Notes: a model not told the origin generated them from the sequence alone. Positions 1 to 6,511 are shown, counted from the first letter of the stretch. The stretch: DNA of 12,541 bases from an uncultured Lachnospiraceae bacterium (GCA_947178085.1 CAMWWS010000041.1:1-12541); one strand, 5' to 3'. Numbers and translations are program-made.

Positions 1-639
1 CTTTAACAGAGCCTGCTGAACACCTTCACCGGAAACATCTCTGGTTATGGAGACATTTTCGCTTTTCTTGGTAATCTTATCAATTTCATCAATATAAATA
101 ATACCAAACTTAGCCCGTTCAATATCATAATCTGCTGCCTGAATCAGTTTAAGCAGAATGTTTTCAACATCTTCACCTACATATCCGGCCTCGGTAAGCG
201 TCGTTGCATCGGCAATCGCAAACGGAACATTAATTATTTTCGCCAGCGTCTGCGCAAGATACGTTTTACCTGAGCCTGTAGGTCCTATCATTATGATATT
301 GCTTTTTTGCAGCTCCACTCCGTCATTATCAGGCGGTGCCATTACCCTTTTATAATGATTGTATACGGAAACCGCGAGAACCTTTTTGGATTCTTCCTGT
401 CCTATTACATAATCATCAAGAAATTTCTTTATTTCCACCGGCTTTAACAGGTTGATATCCATTTCTTCTACTGCTTCCGCTTCGTCCTCATACTCTTCCT
501 CGATGATATCAGCACAGACGTCTACACATTCGTCACAAATATAAACGCTCCCCGGACCGGCAATCATTTTCTTGACCTGATCCTGAGTCTTGTTGCAAAA
601 AGAGCATCTAACTTTGTTGTCAGAATTTTTCCCTGCCAT
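1..639 (-). CDS. clpX: ClpX, ATP-dependent Clp protease ATP-binding subunit (partial, C-terminus off the left edge)
   Basis: AAA+ unfoldase that recognises tagged or damaged proteins, unfolds them using ATP and feeds them into ClpP in the cytoplasm. The first 213 residues are present. They show the N-terminal zinc-binding domain with C12/C15 and C35/C38, a short acidic linker (about 46-60), then the AAA+ core with Walker A GPTGSGKT (119-126) and Walker B IIYIDEID (180-187). The segment [12 protein letters not shown] (149-160) is typical of ClpX. About half the usual ~420 residues lie outside the window, including sensor and pore-loop regions. The gene begins 20 bases after the clpP stop, and AGAAAGG overlapping that stop is the likely ribosome binding site, so it is the last gene seen of a tig-clpP-clpX operon. 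Identification is secure from the zinc finger plus AAA+ arrangement. Confidence 0.97.
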   Translation of the reverse strand, partial: MAGKNSDNKVRCSFCNKTQDQVKKMIAGPGSVYICDECVDVCADIIEEEYEDEAEAVEEMDINLLKPVEIKKFLDDYVIGQEESKKVLAVSVYNHYKRVMAPPDNDGVELQKSNIIMIGPTGSGKTYLAQTLAKIINVPFAIADATTLTEAGYVGEDVENILLKLIQAADYDIERAKFGIIYIDEIDKITKKSENVSITRDVSGEGVQQALLK

Positions 640-659
640 TTTTACTGCCTATACCTTTC

Positions 660-1259
660 TTATTGTTTTGCTGCTTCGGTATGATTGGTTATTACGCGGT
701 CAATGATACCGTAAGCCAGCGCTTCTTCTGCTGATTTCCAGTTGTCACGCTCCGTATCCGCCGCAACCACTTCAAGATCCTGCCCCGTATTTTCGGCAAG
801 AATCTTGTTAAGTTTTGCCTTGGTATGCAAAATATGCTTAGCAGTAATCTCTATCTCTGTTGCCTGTCCCTGCGCTCCGCCGGATGGCTGATGAATCATT
901 ATCTCGGCATTAGGAAGCGCCATTCTCTTTCCTTTAGCCCCACCTGCAAGCAAAAATGCGCCCATACTGGCAGCCATACCTATACATACCGTAGATACAT
1001 CGCATTTAATAAACTGCATAGTATCATAAATTGCCATACCTGCCGTAACAGAGCCTCCCGGACTGTTGATATATAAATGAATATCTTTTTCAGGGTCCTC
1101 AGACTCTAAAAATAGCATCTGTGCAACCACCAGACTTGCTGTTGTATCATTAACCTCTTCTCCTAAGAAGATGATTCTTTCTTTTAAAAGTCTTGAATAA
1201 ATGTCATATGAGCGTTCTCCTTTTGAGGTCTGCTCAATGACGTATGGTACCAATGCCAT
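660..1259 (-). CDS. clpP: ClpP, ATP-dependent Clp protease proteolytic subunit
   Basis: Serine peptidase that forms the tetradecameric proteolytic chamber served by ClpX and other Clp ATPases. At 199 residues it has the usual length. The catalytic triad is visible: Ser98 in GMAASMGAF, His123 in MIHQPSGG and Asp172 in ERDNW. The substrate-strand motif YINSPGGSV (63-71) is intact. The mature N-terminus of this family is normally made by removing a short propeptide, which would fall in the first residues here. A near-perfect AAGGAGGT lies 5 bases before the ATG (1265-1272), much stronger than the clpX site, suggesting ClpP is made at high level. It starts 35 bases after the tig stop and is followed by clpX, the standard bacterial order. 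No CtsR or CIRCE-like operator is visible in the short gaps, so control presumably comes from upstream of tig. Confidence 0.98.
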   Translation of the reverse strand: MALVPYVIEQTSKGERSYDIYSRLLKERIIFLGEEVNDTTASLVVAQMLFLESEDPEKDIHLYINSPGGSVTAGMAIYDTMQFIKCDVSTVCIGMAASMGAFLLAGGAKGKRMALPNAEIMIHQPSGGAQGQATEIEITAKHILHTKAKLNKILAENTGQDLEVVAADTERDNWKSAEEALAYGIIDRVITNHTEAAKQ

Positions 1260-1294
1260 AATATACCTCCTTATAATCCTAATACCCTATACCT

Positions 1295-2581
1295 CTAATT
1301 CTCCTTAGCGTTTTCCACTACAAACTCTACAGCTTTCTTAACAGCTAAGTCTTTTCTGATATTCTCAGCTTCCTTCTCGCCAAGCATCTCTTTGACTTTT
1401 GCACTCTCCATCTGGTAGACTTCAGCCATAGTTTCTATTTCTTTTTCATACTCTTCATCGGTAACTTCGATGTTTTCAGCAGCAGCAACAGCTTCCATTA
1501 CAAGTCTGGACTTGATTCTCGTCTCAGCCTGCGGCTTTACCTGCTCAAGCATCTTTTCATAATTAGTGCCTGTAAACTGGAAGTACTGCTCCATAGAAAG
1601 TCCCTGCATAGTGATTCTCTGTGCAAATTCTTCAAGCATCTGCCTTTGCTGTGTTTCTATCATAGCTTCAGGTATTTCCATTTCGGACGCTTCTATTATA
1701 GCGTCAACTACTGCTTCTTCTTTTGCGTTCTTTGCATCTTTTGCCTTCTTCTCTTCCAGATTCTTCTTTACATCTTCCTTATACTCGGCTAATGTATCAA
1801 ATTCGGATACTTCGCTTGCAAATTCATCATCGACCTCAGGAAGCTCTTTTTCTTTGATTTCTTTAACCGTGCATTTGAAAACCGCCGCTTTACCCTTTAA
1901 TGAATCTTCATGATAATCCTCAGGGAAAGTAACATTCACTTCAACTTCTTTACCAATCTCTACGCCGATAAGCTGCTCTTCAAAACCGGGAATAAATGCG
2001 CCTGAGCCGATAGTCAACGGATAATTTTCACCTTTTCCGCCGTCAAAAGCAACTCCGTCAACAAATCCCTCAAAATCGATAACGGTAATATCGCCATCCT
2101 TTACCGGTCTGTCGTCTATGGAAATATTTCTTGCGTTGTTCTCGCGCTCACGCTCAATGGCCTCATTTATCTCATCATCCGTTACTTCCACGTCAATCTT
2201 ATCTACTTTTACGCCTTTGTATTTTCCTAATTTAACTTCCGGTTTCAAGGCTACCAACGCCGTAAAGATAAATGGCTTTCCTGCTTCTATCTGAGTCACC
2301 TCTATCTTTGGGGAAGATACGATATCTTCTTCGCACTCATCAAGCGCATTTTCATAAGCCTTCGGAATCAGTTCGTTTGCCGCATCTTCATAAAATACCT
2401 CTTTACCATACATTCTCTCAATTACCTGACGGGGTACTTTACCTTTCCTAAAACCAGGAATACTGATTTTTCCTTTCTGCTTCTGATAAGCTGTATTGAT
2501 TGCCTTCTCCAGCTCTTCTGCACTCGCTTCAATAGTAAGTTTTGCCATGTTCTTCTCTAATTTTTCCACCTGTAAACTCAT
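1295..2581 (-). CDS. tig: Trigger factor, ribosome-associated chaperone and peptidyl-prolyl isomerase
   Basis: Binds the ribosome near the exit tunnel and shields nascent chains. The 428-residue product carries the three expected parts: an N-terminal ribosome-binding domain with the signature GFRKGK (43-48), an FKBP-type isomerase domain at about 160-245 (DGDITVIDFEGFVDG through FKCTVKEI), and a helical, glutamate-rich C-terminal chaperone domain. The open frame extends 14 codons further upstream to 2623, but the start at 2581 is preferred: AAGGAGG sits about 9 bases before this ATG, the protein then begins MSLQVEKLEKN as in relatives, and the length matches the family. The gene heads the tig-clpP-clpX operon, linking co-translational folding with degradation. 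A candidate promoter lies at 2749-2757, giving a leader of about 160 bases. Confidence 0.97.
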   Translation of the reverse strand: MSLQVEKLEKNMAKLTIEASAEELEKAINTAYQKQKGKISIPGFRKGKVPRQVIERMYGKEVFYEDAANELIPKAYENALDECEEDIVSSPKIEVTQIEAGKPFIFTALVALKPEVKLGKYKGVKVDKIDVEVTDDEINEAIERERENNARNISIDDRPVKDGDITVIDFEGFVDGVAFDGGKGENYPLTIGSGAFIPGFEEQLIGVEIGKEVEVNVTFPEDYHEDSLKGKAAVFKCTVKEIKEKELPEVDDEFASEVSEFDTLAEYKEDVKKNLEEKKAKDAKNAKEEAVVDAIIEASEMEIPEAMIETQQRQMLEEFAQRITMQGLSMEQYFQFTGTNYEKMLEQVKPQAETRIKSRLVMEAVAAAENIEVTDEEYEKEIETMAEVYQMESAKVKEMLGEKEAENIRKDLAVKKAVEFVVENAKEN

Positions 2582-2594
2582 AAATCGGTTTCCT
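2582..2594 (-). promoter_or_regulatory. Ribosome binding site deciding the tig start
   Basis: On the minus strand GAAGGAGGAAACC precedes the ATG at 2581 with typical spacing. The alternative upstream ATG at 2623 has no such site, so this Shine-Dalgarno fixes the trigger factor start. Confidence 0.85.
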
Positions 2595-2681
2595 CCTTCA
2601 ATTACCTCTGCAACATTTATCATTTTAATATCTATGCCATTTCCATAACCTGCAAACTTTGGGCCGCAGGCACAAATTTGC

Positions 2682-2708
2682 GATTGAAAAATCTTTGATT
2701 TTTCAATC
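2682..2708 (-). repeat. Perfect 12-bp inverted repeat with AAA loop in the tig leader
   Basis: In the minus-strand transcript GATTGAAAAATC and GATTTTTCAATC flank a three-base AAA loop, forming a perfect 12-bp stem. No T-run follows, so it is not an ordinary intrinsic terminator. It lies between the candidate tig promoter and the tig start. It could be an mRNA-stabilising or processing element, an operator, or a dispersed hairpin repeat; sequence alone cannot decide. Confidence 0.7.
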
Positions 2709-2748
2709 TAGGAACCTTTACAGAGTACCTGGTCACAGTCATTTTAAG

Positions 2749-2757
2749 ATTATAGCA
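2749..2757 (-). promoter_or_regulatory. Candidate extended -10 promoter for tig-clpP-clpX
   Basis: The minus strand reads TGCTATAAT, a perfect TATAAT hexamer with the TGn extension. No good -35 is found 16-18 bases upstream, which is tolerable for extended -10 promoters. Transcription would start near 2741, just after the TM1266-like gene ends, giving a leader of about 160 bases before tig. Confidence 0.6.
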
Positions 2758-2774
2758 CAATCACTGGAAAAATA

Positions 2775-3038
2775 CTAGCATTTCTTTCCATAAATCACTT
2801 TTGAATTAATCCCATTAAGCATACCCAGCTTTCCTGACAAAGCGCTTATCTTATCCTGAGGTGCATCCATGACAATGCTGATTATATTCATTTTTTTCCT
2901 GCTATAAGGAATCCCCATTCTTCCGATAATATATTCAGAATATTCGTGCAGCACTCTGTTCAGTTTCTCTATCTCGTCCGTATTTTCCACAATAATTCCA
3001 AGCAAAGCAACCCTTGTTTCCGTTTCCAAAGTTTCCAT
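2775..3038 (-). CDS. TM1266-like putative iron-only hydrogenase system regulator (ACT-like small protein)
   Basis: An 87-residue protein resembling the TM1266 family, small ferredoxin-fold proteins often found near [FeFe]-hydrogenase maturation genes and named putative iron-only hydrogenase system regulators. Visible family features are an N-terminal RVALLGIIVEN strand (9-19), the segment EYIIGRMGIPY (35-45), a strand NIISIVMDAP (51-60) with the D-A-P turn, and LSGKLGML (67-74) near the end. There is no DNA-binding helix-turn-helix, so a direct transcription role is not shown. AAGGAGGT stands 12 bases before the ATG. No hydrogenase (hydA) or maturase (hydE, hydF, hydG) gene is in the window, so it appears as an orphan between tig and a coiled-coil gene. 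The family call is fairly confident; the molecular role is not. Confidence 0.75.
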   Translation of the reverse strand: METLETETRVALLGIIVENTDEIEKLNRVLHEYSEYIIGRMGIPYSRKKMNIISIVMDAPQDKISALSGKLGMLNGINSKVIYGKKC

Positions 3039-3097
3039 ATTAATAAATAAACCTCCTTGAACTTATAGTATTATGTAATTATTTACGACGCTCATTA

Positions 3098-3145
3098 TTT
3101 AAAAACAGGCAGCTAACACCACAAAAGATTGTCAGCTGCCTGTTT
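3098..3145 (-). terminator. Intrinsic terminator after the coiled-coil gene
   Basis: A perfect 12-bp stem, AAACAGGCAGCT (3134-3145) with AGCTGCCTGTTT (3103-3114), encloses a 19-base loop and is followed on the minus strand by a five-T run. It lies 17 bases beyond the stop of the coiled-coil gene, isolating it from the TM1266-like gene. The loop is longer than usual. Confidence 0.75.
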
Positions 3146-3161
3146 CAGACACATTAAGTTA

Positions 3162-3494
3162 TTATGTAGCTTGCGCGGTCTCTATACCGTTTTCCAGCCA
3201 TAATCTGTTTTCTGTGCTTTTTCCCCATGCTTCCAGAGCAAGCTGATAAGTTTCTGAAACCTTCATATTTATTTCCCTGATTTCCTTCCTTATTTCGAAT
3301 TGCCCCTCTCTTAAAGTCAACACCTGAGATTCCAGCTTGTCCATACGGCCATCGATTCTGTCCATATGTTCCTCGATTTTGTCCATGCGCTCATTTATCG
3401 GCTTCAGTTTTTCATCAAGTTTTTTACCCAGTTTCTCGTCCAGCTTTTTATCAAGCATATCGGAAATTTCCTGCAATAGTTGTTCATTATTCAT
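3162..3494 (-). CDS. Hypothetical coiled-coil protein
   Basis: I do not recognise a named family. The 110-residue product is highly charged and almost certainly helical. Residues 14-30 repeat a lysine/leucine/aspartate pattern (LDKKLDEKLGKKLDEKL). Residues 36-56 are three consecutive seven-residue units, RMDKIEE, HMDRIDG and RMDKLES, with hydrophobic positions at coiled-coil spacing. Heptad character continues to about residue 80. The tail (81-110) is different, with two tryptophans (W90, W99). There is no signal peptide or membrane segment, so a cytoplasmic oligomer or scaffold is plausible but unproven. AAAGGAGTT precedes the ATG, a candidate extended -10 promoter lies upstream and an intrinsic terminator follows, so it looks like a separate single-gene unit. 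Confidence 0.8.
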   Translation of the reverse strand: MNNEQLLQEISDMLDKKLDEKLGKKLDEKLKPINERMDKIEEHMDRIDGRMDKLESQVLTLREGQFEIRKEIREINMKVSETYQLALEAWGKSTENRLWLENGIETAQAT

Positions 3495-3552
3495 ATAAAT
3501 AACTCCTTTTTGTTAAGTGCATCCCCGCTTTTTCTTTTTTTGCACTGAAACA

Positions 3553-3561
3553 AATATATCA
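3553..3561 (-). promoter_or_regulatory. Candidate extended -10 promoter for the coiled-coil gene
   Basis: The minus strand reads TGATATATT, a TGn-extended -10 (TATATT, 5 of 6 to consensus) about 60 bases before the ATG. The -35 is poor. The same nine bases occur upstream of the DJ-1-like gene (7493-7501). Confidence 0.45.
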
Positions 3562-3599
3562 TAATCAAAAGCAAAAATCTACTTAATTTTCAAAATAAT

Positions 3600-5090
3600 T
3601 TATTGTATTTTCTGTTCCGGCAGCTTTATTTGCACCGCGTCAAGGAGTTCTATATCTTCTTCTCTGTGCGTTGATACAATAAGCGTTCTTCCATTCAATT
3701 TATTCAGAATGTATACCGCTGTTTTCTCACGGTTTTCATCATCCAGTCCGGTAAACGGTTCGTCCATAATTAAAAGTTCGGCATCCGAAAGCAATGCACG
3801 CAATATTGCACAACGTCTTCTCATACCGCCGCTCAATTCGCTTACTTTTTTTGTAAGACATTCCTCAGGCAGAATATTCAAAGCTTCTTTCTTCACTGAT
3901 TCTGCAATTATTACATTTTTGCAGCCGTTTTCTTTTTCGCGTCCTTCTCTTTTCATAGTTAACATAATATTTGAAATAACATCATATTCTTCACACAGCC
4001 TATCTTCTTGAAAAACTGCGCCTATATACTCGGGAAGCCCTTCTATTGTCCCTGCATCAGGCAATTCAATACGGTTTATCAACCTGAGCAGCGTAGTCTT
4101 TCCACTCCCCGAAGGCGCCATCAGGCAATAACGACCTCCGTTCTTTATCGTGCATGCTAAATCTGACAGTACCTGTTGTTTTCCATATGCTTTGCTCAAA
4201 TTACAAATACGGATATCCGGTATGGCGTTGTTGGTGCAATTGCTGCTAAATACAGGCTGAAACTTGACATATTCTTCCTTTTGTATTGTTCGCCTGTCCA
4301 TAACCGGATATGGTCTCCACTCTGCAAATTCCTTTATCAGATAGAGCACTGCTTTTTCAAATACAAAGCTTAAAAAAATAACCATGAGAGTCCATGCAAA
4401 CAATCCCGCCGTATCCAGATAAATCTTGGACATATACAATCTCTCACCCAGAGAAAACCTGGGTATTCCGATTACTTCGGCTGCCACGCCGGACTTCCAG
4501 CTCAAACCCAGTGAATTTTTCAGACAGCTTATCAAATATGGCATAACCGCAGGTCTATAGATATATAAGAAACGATTCCAGCCCTTGACATGAAATACAT
4601 CCGCCATTTCTAAAAGCTGTTTATCCGTGCTTTTAAATCCTGAGATTGTATTAATATATACACTTGGAAATACAACCAGAAAACTACTGAAAAATGACAG
4701 TGCTTCAGACCCGAACCATATAAGCAAAAGTACAACAAACGAGGCTACCGGAATAGACTGCAGCGTCGTTATGAGCGGTGCAAGAAATGCTTCTGAAATC
4801 CTGAATCTATAGCTAAGCGCTCCTAAGGAAAATCCCAGAATAAGTGCCAGCAGAAAACCAAGTCCTATGCGCCCAAAAGAATATATAATAATTTTCAAAA
4901 AATCTACTCTTGAAATATTCTCCAAAAGAGCCTTCTCAACCTGAAAAGGCCCGACAAGCAGGATATCATTATGCATCATGGCAGCTGCAATCTGCCAGAT
5001 GCCCAACCAGAACATAATGATTACAGATTTTTGAACAGAACTTTTCTGAAAAAGTTTGATTATTTCTTTGTAAGAATGACTATTTTTCAC
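3600..5090 (-). CDS. ABC importer: permease fused to ATPase in one chain (NitT/TauT-type)
   Basis: A 496-residue fusion of the two components normally encoded by separate genes. Residues 1 to about 258 form a binding-protein-dependent permease with about six hydrophobic segments (near 22-40, 67-92, 102-125, 130-148, 180-200, 226-250) and an EAA-type loop at 161-185 (EMADVFHVKG onward). After a hydrophilic linker (about 259-290) comes an ATPase with Walker A APSGSGKTT (325-333), Q-loop Q361, signature LSGGM (419-423), Walker B LLIMDEP (439-445), D-loop GLDD (448-451) and H-loop STH (475). All catalytic motifs are intact, so the half-transporter presumably works as a homodimer. The start codon is GTG, preceded by GGGGTGAG. 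The gene follows its lipoprotein partner by 76 bases. The permease resembles the sulfonate/nitrate/taurine or thiamine-precursor group; the substrate is unknown. Confidence 0.88.
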   Translation of the reverse strand: MKNSHSYKEIIKLFQKSSVQKSVIIMFWLGIWQIAAAMMHNDILLVGPFQVEKALLENISRVDFLKIIIYSFGRIGLGFLLALILGFSLGALSYRFRISEAFLAPLITTLQSIPVASFVVLLLIWFGSEALSFFSSFLVVFPSVYINTISGFKSTDKQLLEMADVFHVKGWNRFLYIYRPAVMPYLISCLKNSLGLSWKSGVAAEVIGIPRFSLGERLYMSKIYLDTAGLFAWTLMVIFLSFVFEKAVLYLIKEFAEWRPYPVMDRRTIQKEEYVKFQPVFSSNCTNNAIPDIRICNLSKAYGKQQVLSDLACTIKNGGRYCLMAPSGSGKTTLLRLINRIELPDAGTIEGLPEYIGAVFQEDRLCEEYDVISNIMLTMKREGREKENGCKNVIIAESVKKEALNILPEECLTKKVSELSGGMRRRCAILRALLSDAELLIMDEPFTGLDDENREKTAVYILNKLNGRTLIVSTHREEDIELLDAVQIKLPEQKIQ

Positions 5091-5166
5091 ATCTCACCCC
5101 ATGATTCAAACATCAATATAAAATAATGGATAGCTTCTTAATAAATAACTATAGTGATATCAGAAT

Positions 5167-6165
5167 TCACGGAATATAGTAAAAATCATCTCCGGGAAGA
5201 CTACCGCCTATGGATGATGAATCCTGCTCAAATAATACCTCCAAATATCCTGAAAGCGCCCGTTTCATATCTTCTCCGTCTATATATGTAATATTACAGT
5301 ATGGCATTGCTTTCATTGCTACAGGCGCTTTTTCAATGATACCATAGCCTGCAACAAGTTCCGCTGCATCTTCAACATTATCGTTTGCATAAGCCGCACT
5401 GGCTTTATGTTCTTTCAAAAATTCTTCTACCGCTTCAGGATTTTCCTGTAAAAAATCATTTCTGGCAACAGTAACACCTGTCACAAGACTGCTGCCTCCT
5501 TCGCCTTGCAACGCTGTCCACTCTGCCGTCATATCAATCACAATCGACAACGCTTCATTCTGTATACAGGCTGCCGTCACGAAAGGCTGCGGTAACACGC
5601 CCACTTCATCAGGATTCTCCGCAAGTACTGCTGCCACTTCTGTTGCCTCCGATTTATATTCCAGGATTACATCATCGGTTGTCAGTCCGTTTTCAGTTAA
5701 AAGATACTGCAATACATAATCCGGTGTTGTTCCTTTTCCCGTAAGATAAACAGTCCTGCCATTCAAATCCTCCATAGACTTAATTGACGTATCGCCTGAT
5801 ACCATATAAAGGACTCCCAGCGTATTAATATCAATAACCGAAACCCCGCCTTCGGTTTTACTATATAAAACGCTTGCCACATTAGAAGGCACAAGCACAA
5901 TGTCCAAGTCTCCCGAAACCATCTTAGGAAGCAGTTCATCAGCTGCCGCCACCATTGTAAAGGAATAATTGTTTACAGCCTCGCCTTTTTCTGACCGATT
6001 CATTAAATAAACAAGTCCCATAGAAGTCGGTCCCTTCAATGAACCAATACGGATTTCCACCGTTTCCTGTTCCTTCTCATTAGTTTCGACTGCATTTGCG
6101 CACCCTATTAAAGAAGCAGTGCAAAGCGCAATACTCATCATTACCGCTAATATTTTTCTTTTCAT
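5167..6165 (-). CDS. ABC transporter substrate-binding lipoprotein (COG0715/NMT1-like)
   Basis: A 332-residue extracytoplasmic binding protein anchored by a lipid. The N-terminus has the form of a lipoprotein signal: basic MKRK, a hydrophobic stretch, then lipobox LIGC with Cys22 as the modified residue. The mature part starts with a strand plus glycine-rich turn (IRIGSLKGPTSMG, 38-50) and contains GDLDIVLVPSN (85-95), both typical of periplasmic-binding-protein-like folds of the SsuA/TauA/ThiY group. The open frame runs 51 codons further upstream to 6318, but that part lies in a repetitive GC-rich segment and lacks a signal sequence; AAGAAGGAA immediately before 6165 and the lipoprotein signal fix the start. 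It is the first gene of an operon with the fused permease-ATPase. The ligand cannot be named from sequence. Confidence 0.88.
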   Translation of the reverse strand: MKRKILAVMMSIALCTASLIGCANAVETNEKEQETVEIRIGSLKGPTSMGLVYLMNRSEKGEAVNNYSFTMVAAADELLPKMVSGDLDIVLVPSNVASVLYSKTEGGVSVIDINTLGVLYMVSGDTSIKSMEDLNGRTVYLTGKGTTPDYVLQYLLTENGLTTDDVILEYKSEATEVAAVLAENPDEVGVLPQPFVTAACIQNEALSIVIDMTAEWTALQGEGGSSLVTGVTVARNDFLQENPEAVEEFLKEHKASAAYANDNVEDAAELVAGYGIIEKAPVAMKAMPYCNITYIDGEDMKRALSGYLEVLFEQDSSSIGGSLPGDDFYYIP

Positions 6166-6180
6166 ACCAGTTCCTTCTTT
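6166..6180 (-). promoter_or_regulatory. Ribosome binding site deciding the binding-protein start
   Basis: AAAGAAGGAAC ends 4 bases before the ATG at 6165 on the minus strand. It supports the short form that begins with a lipoprotein signal, against the 51-codon upstream extension. Confidence 0.8.
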
Positions 6181-6190
6181 CTTTATTCTT

Positions 6191-6290
6191 CTCGCTGTTC
6201 GCAACTCGCAGCGTTGCTGCTCGTTTTCGCGACGCTCGTCAAATGCTCGCTCAAGCAAGCTTGGCTCGCACTTTCCTCGCTGTTCGCGAA
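6191..6290. repeat. GC-rich CTCGC repeat island in the ABC operon leader
   Basis: By hand count 58 of these 100 bases are G or C, well above the surrounding DNA. CTCGC occurs at 6191, 6205, 6246, 6265 and 6276, and CTCGT at 6220 and 6235. A 12-base direct repeat CTCGCTGTTCGC occurs at 6191-6202 and 6276-6287, bracketing the island. Short hairpins are nested inside, such as GCAGC-GTT-GCTGC and CAAGC-AA-GCTTG. Open frames crossing it have low-complexity, arginine/glutamate-rich translations and do not look like protein. It may be a dispersed genomic repeat. Confidence 0.65.
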
Positions 6291-6318
6291 AAAAAAAGCA
6301 CACCTGAATAAGGCGCAC
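6289..6318 (-). terminator. Leader terminator-like hairpin with nine-U tract ahead of the ABC operon
   Basis: In minus-strand RNA, GUGCGCCU (6311-6318) pairs with AGGUGUGC (6298-6305) around a five-base UAUUC loop, then nine U residues follow. Three of the eight pairs are G-U wobbles that would be C-A mismatches on the plus strand, so the structure belongs to the minus-strand transcript. It sits 123 bases before the binding-protein start. It could be an attenuator inside the operon leader or the 3' end of a small RNA. Confidence 0.65.
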
Positions 6319-6412
6319 CGATATATGAATCTATGAGTGGCCTTTCCTCTCAGAACAAATCTTTGAGCGTCAGAATTTATGCTGCGATTCTCCATCAGGA
6401 CGAACCTTTTGG
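6319..6412 (-). other. Putative leader or small RNA segment of unknown type
   Basis: Between a weak -10 and the nine-U terminator lie about 95 bases without a convincing gene. Small complementary arms are visible (AGAAU with AUUCU; CUCA with UGAG), but no known riboswitch consensus could be matched. A 70-codon frame starting at 6395 lacks a ribosome binding site. The position, upstream of a terminator and a transporter operon, is where a riboswitch or a short independent RNA would be expected; identity is open. Confidence 0.3.
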
Positions 6413-6421
6413 ATTATCATA
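6413..6421 (-). promoter_or_regulatory. Weak candidate -10 for the ABC operon leader
   Basis: The minus strand reads TATGATAAT, containing TATGAT (5 of 6) and overlapping GATAAT (5 of 6). No good -35 is found at 16-18 bases. It is the best candidate between the spore-protein terminator and the nine-U hairpin. Confidence 0.25.
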
Positions 6422-6448
6422 ACGAAAAAATTTTACCATATGTTTTTC

Positions 6449-6480
6449 AAAAAAACAACCCGCCTGTTTCCAAGCGGGTC
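6449..6480 (-). terminator. Intrinsic terminator of the spore protein gene
   Basis: Minus-strand ACCCGC (6474-6479) pairs with GCGGGT (6458-6463), giving a GC-rich 6-bp stem with a 10-base loop, followed by TGTTTTTTT. It lies 33 bases beyond the gene's stop and is a classic Rho-independent terminator. Confidence 0.88.
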
Positions 6481-6511
6481 GTTCTCATTTTCTCTTAGAA
6501 TTAAGAGAGCG

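Noticed and set aside
1566..1913. Plus-strand frame of 115 codons opposite tig
   Set aside because: It is antisense to well-conserved trigger factor coding sequence, serine-rich, and lacks a ribosome binding site; a shadow of codon use on the other strand.
2582..2623. Longer trigger factor starting at 2623
   Set aside because: There is no ribosome binding site at that ATG, and the 14 added residues are absent from the usual start of the family; the AAGGAGG at 2582-2594 supports 2581.
2649..2670. CCTGC/GCAGG hairpin in the tig leader
   Set aside because: The stem is only five base pairs with a 12-base loop and no T-run; likely chance.
1..2760. CtsR or CIRCE heat-shock operator in the tig-clpP-clpX block
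   Set aside because: Neither the GGTCAAA tandem of CtsR nor the TTAGCACTC-N9-GAGTGCTAA of HrcA was found in the gaps or the tig leader.
3062..3090. CATAATA word upstream of the TM1266-like gene as a sigma-F/G promoter
   Set aside because: The -10 word matches, but the -35 region 17 bases upstream does not, and the DNA is AT-rich enough for chance matches.
3516..3548. AGTGCA/TGCACT inverted repeat upstream of the coiled-coil gene
   Set aside because: Six base pairs separated by about 20 bases is too weak to support as an operator or hairpin.
6166..6318. Upstream extension of the binding protein by 51 residues
   Set aside because: It is arginine/glutamate-rich low-complexity translation of the GC-rich repeat island, precedes a complete lipoprotein signal, and a good ribosome binding site marks the start at 6165.
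6183..6395. 70-codon minus-strand frame in the ABC leader
   Set aside because: There is no ribosome binding site before its ATG, and it runs through the nine-T terminator and the repeat island; similar frames arise in any GC-rich, stop-poor repeat.
6319..6410. Thiamine pyrophosphate riboswitch ahead of the ABC operon
   Set aside because: A CTGAGA word is present at 6348-6353 (minus), but the second conserved half (CCTGAT...GGATAAT) does not follow in the right order or spacing. Guanidine, SAM and T-box signatures are also absent.
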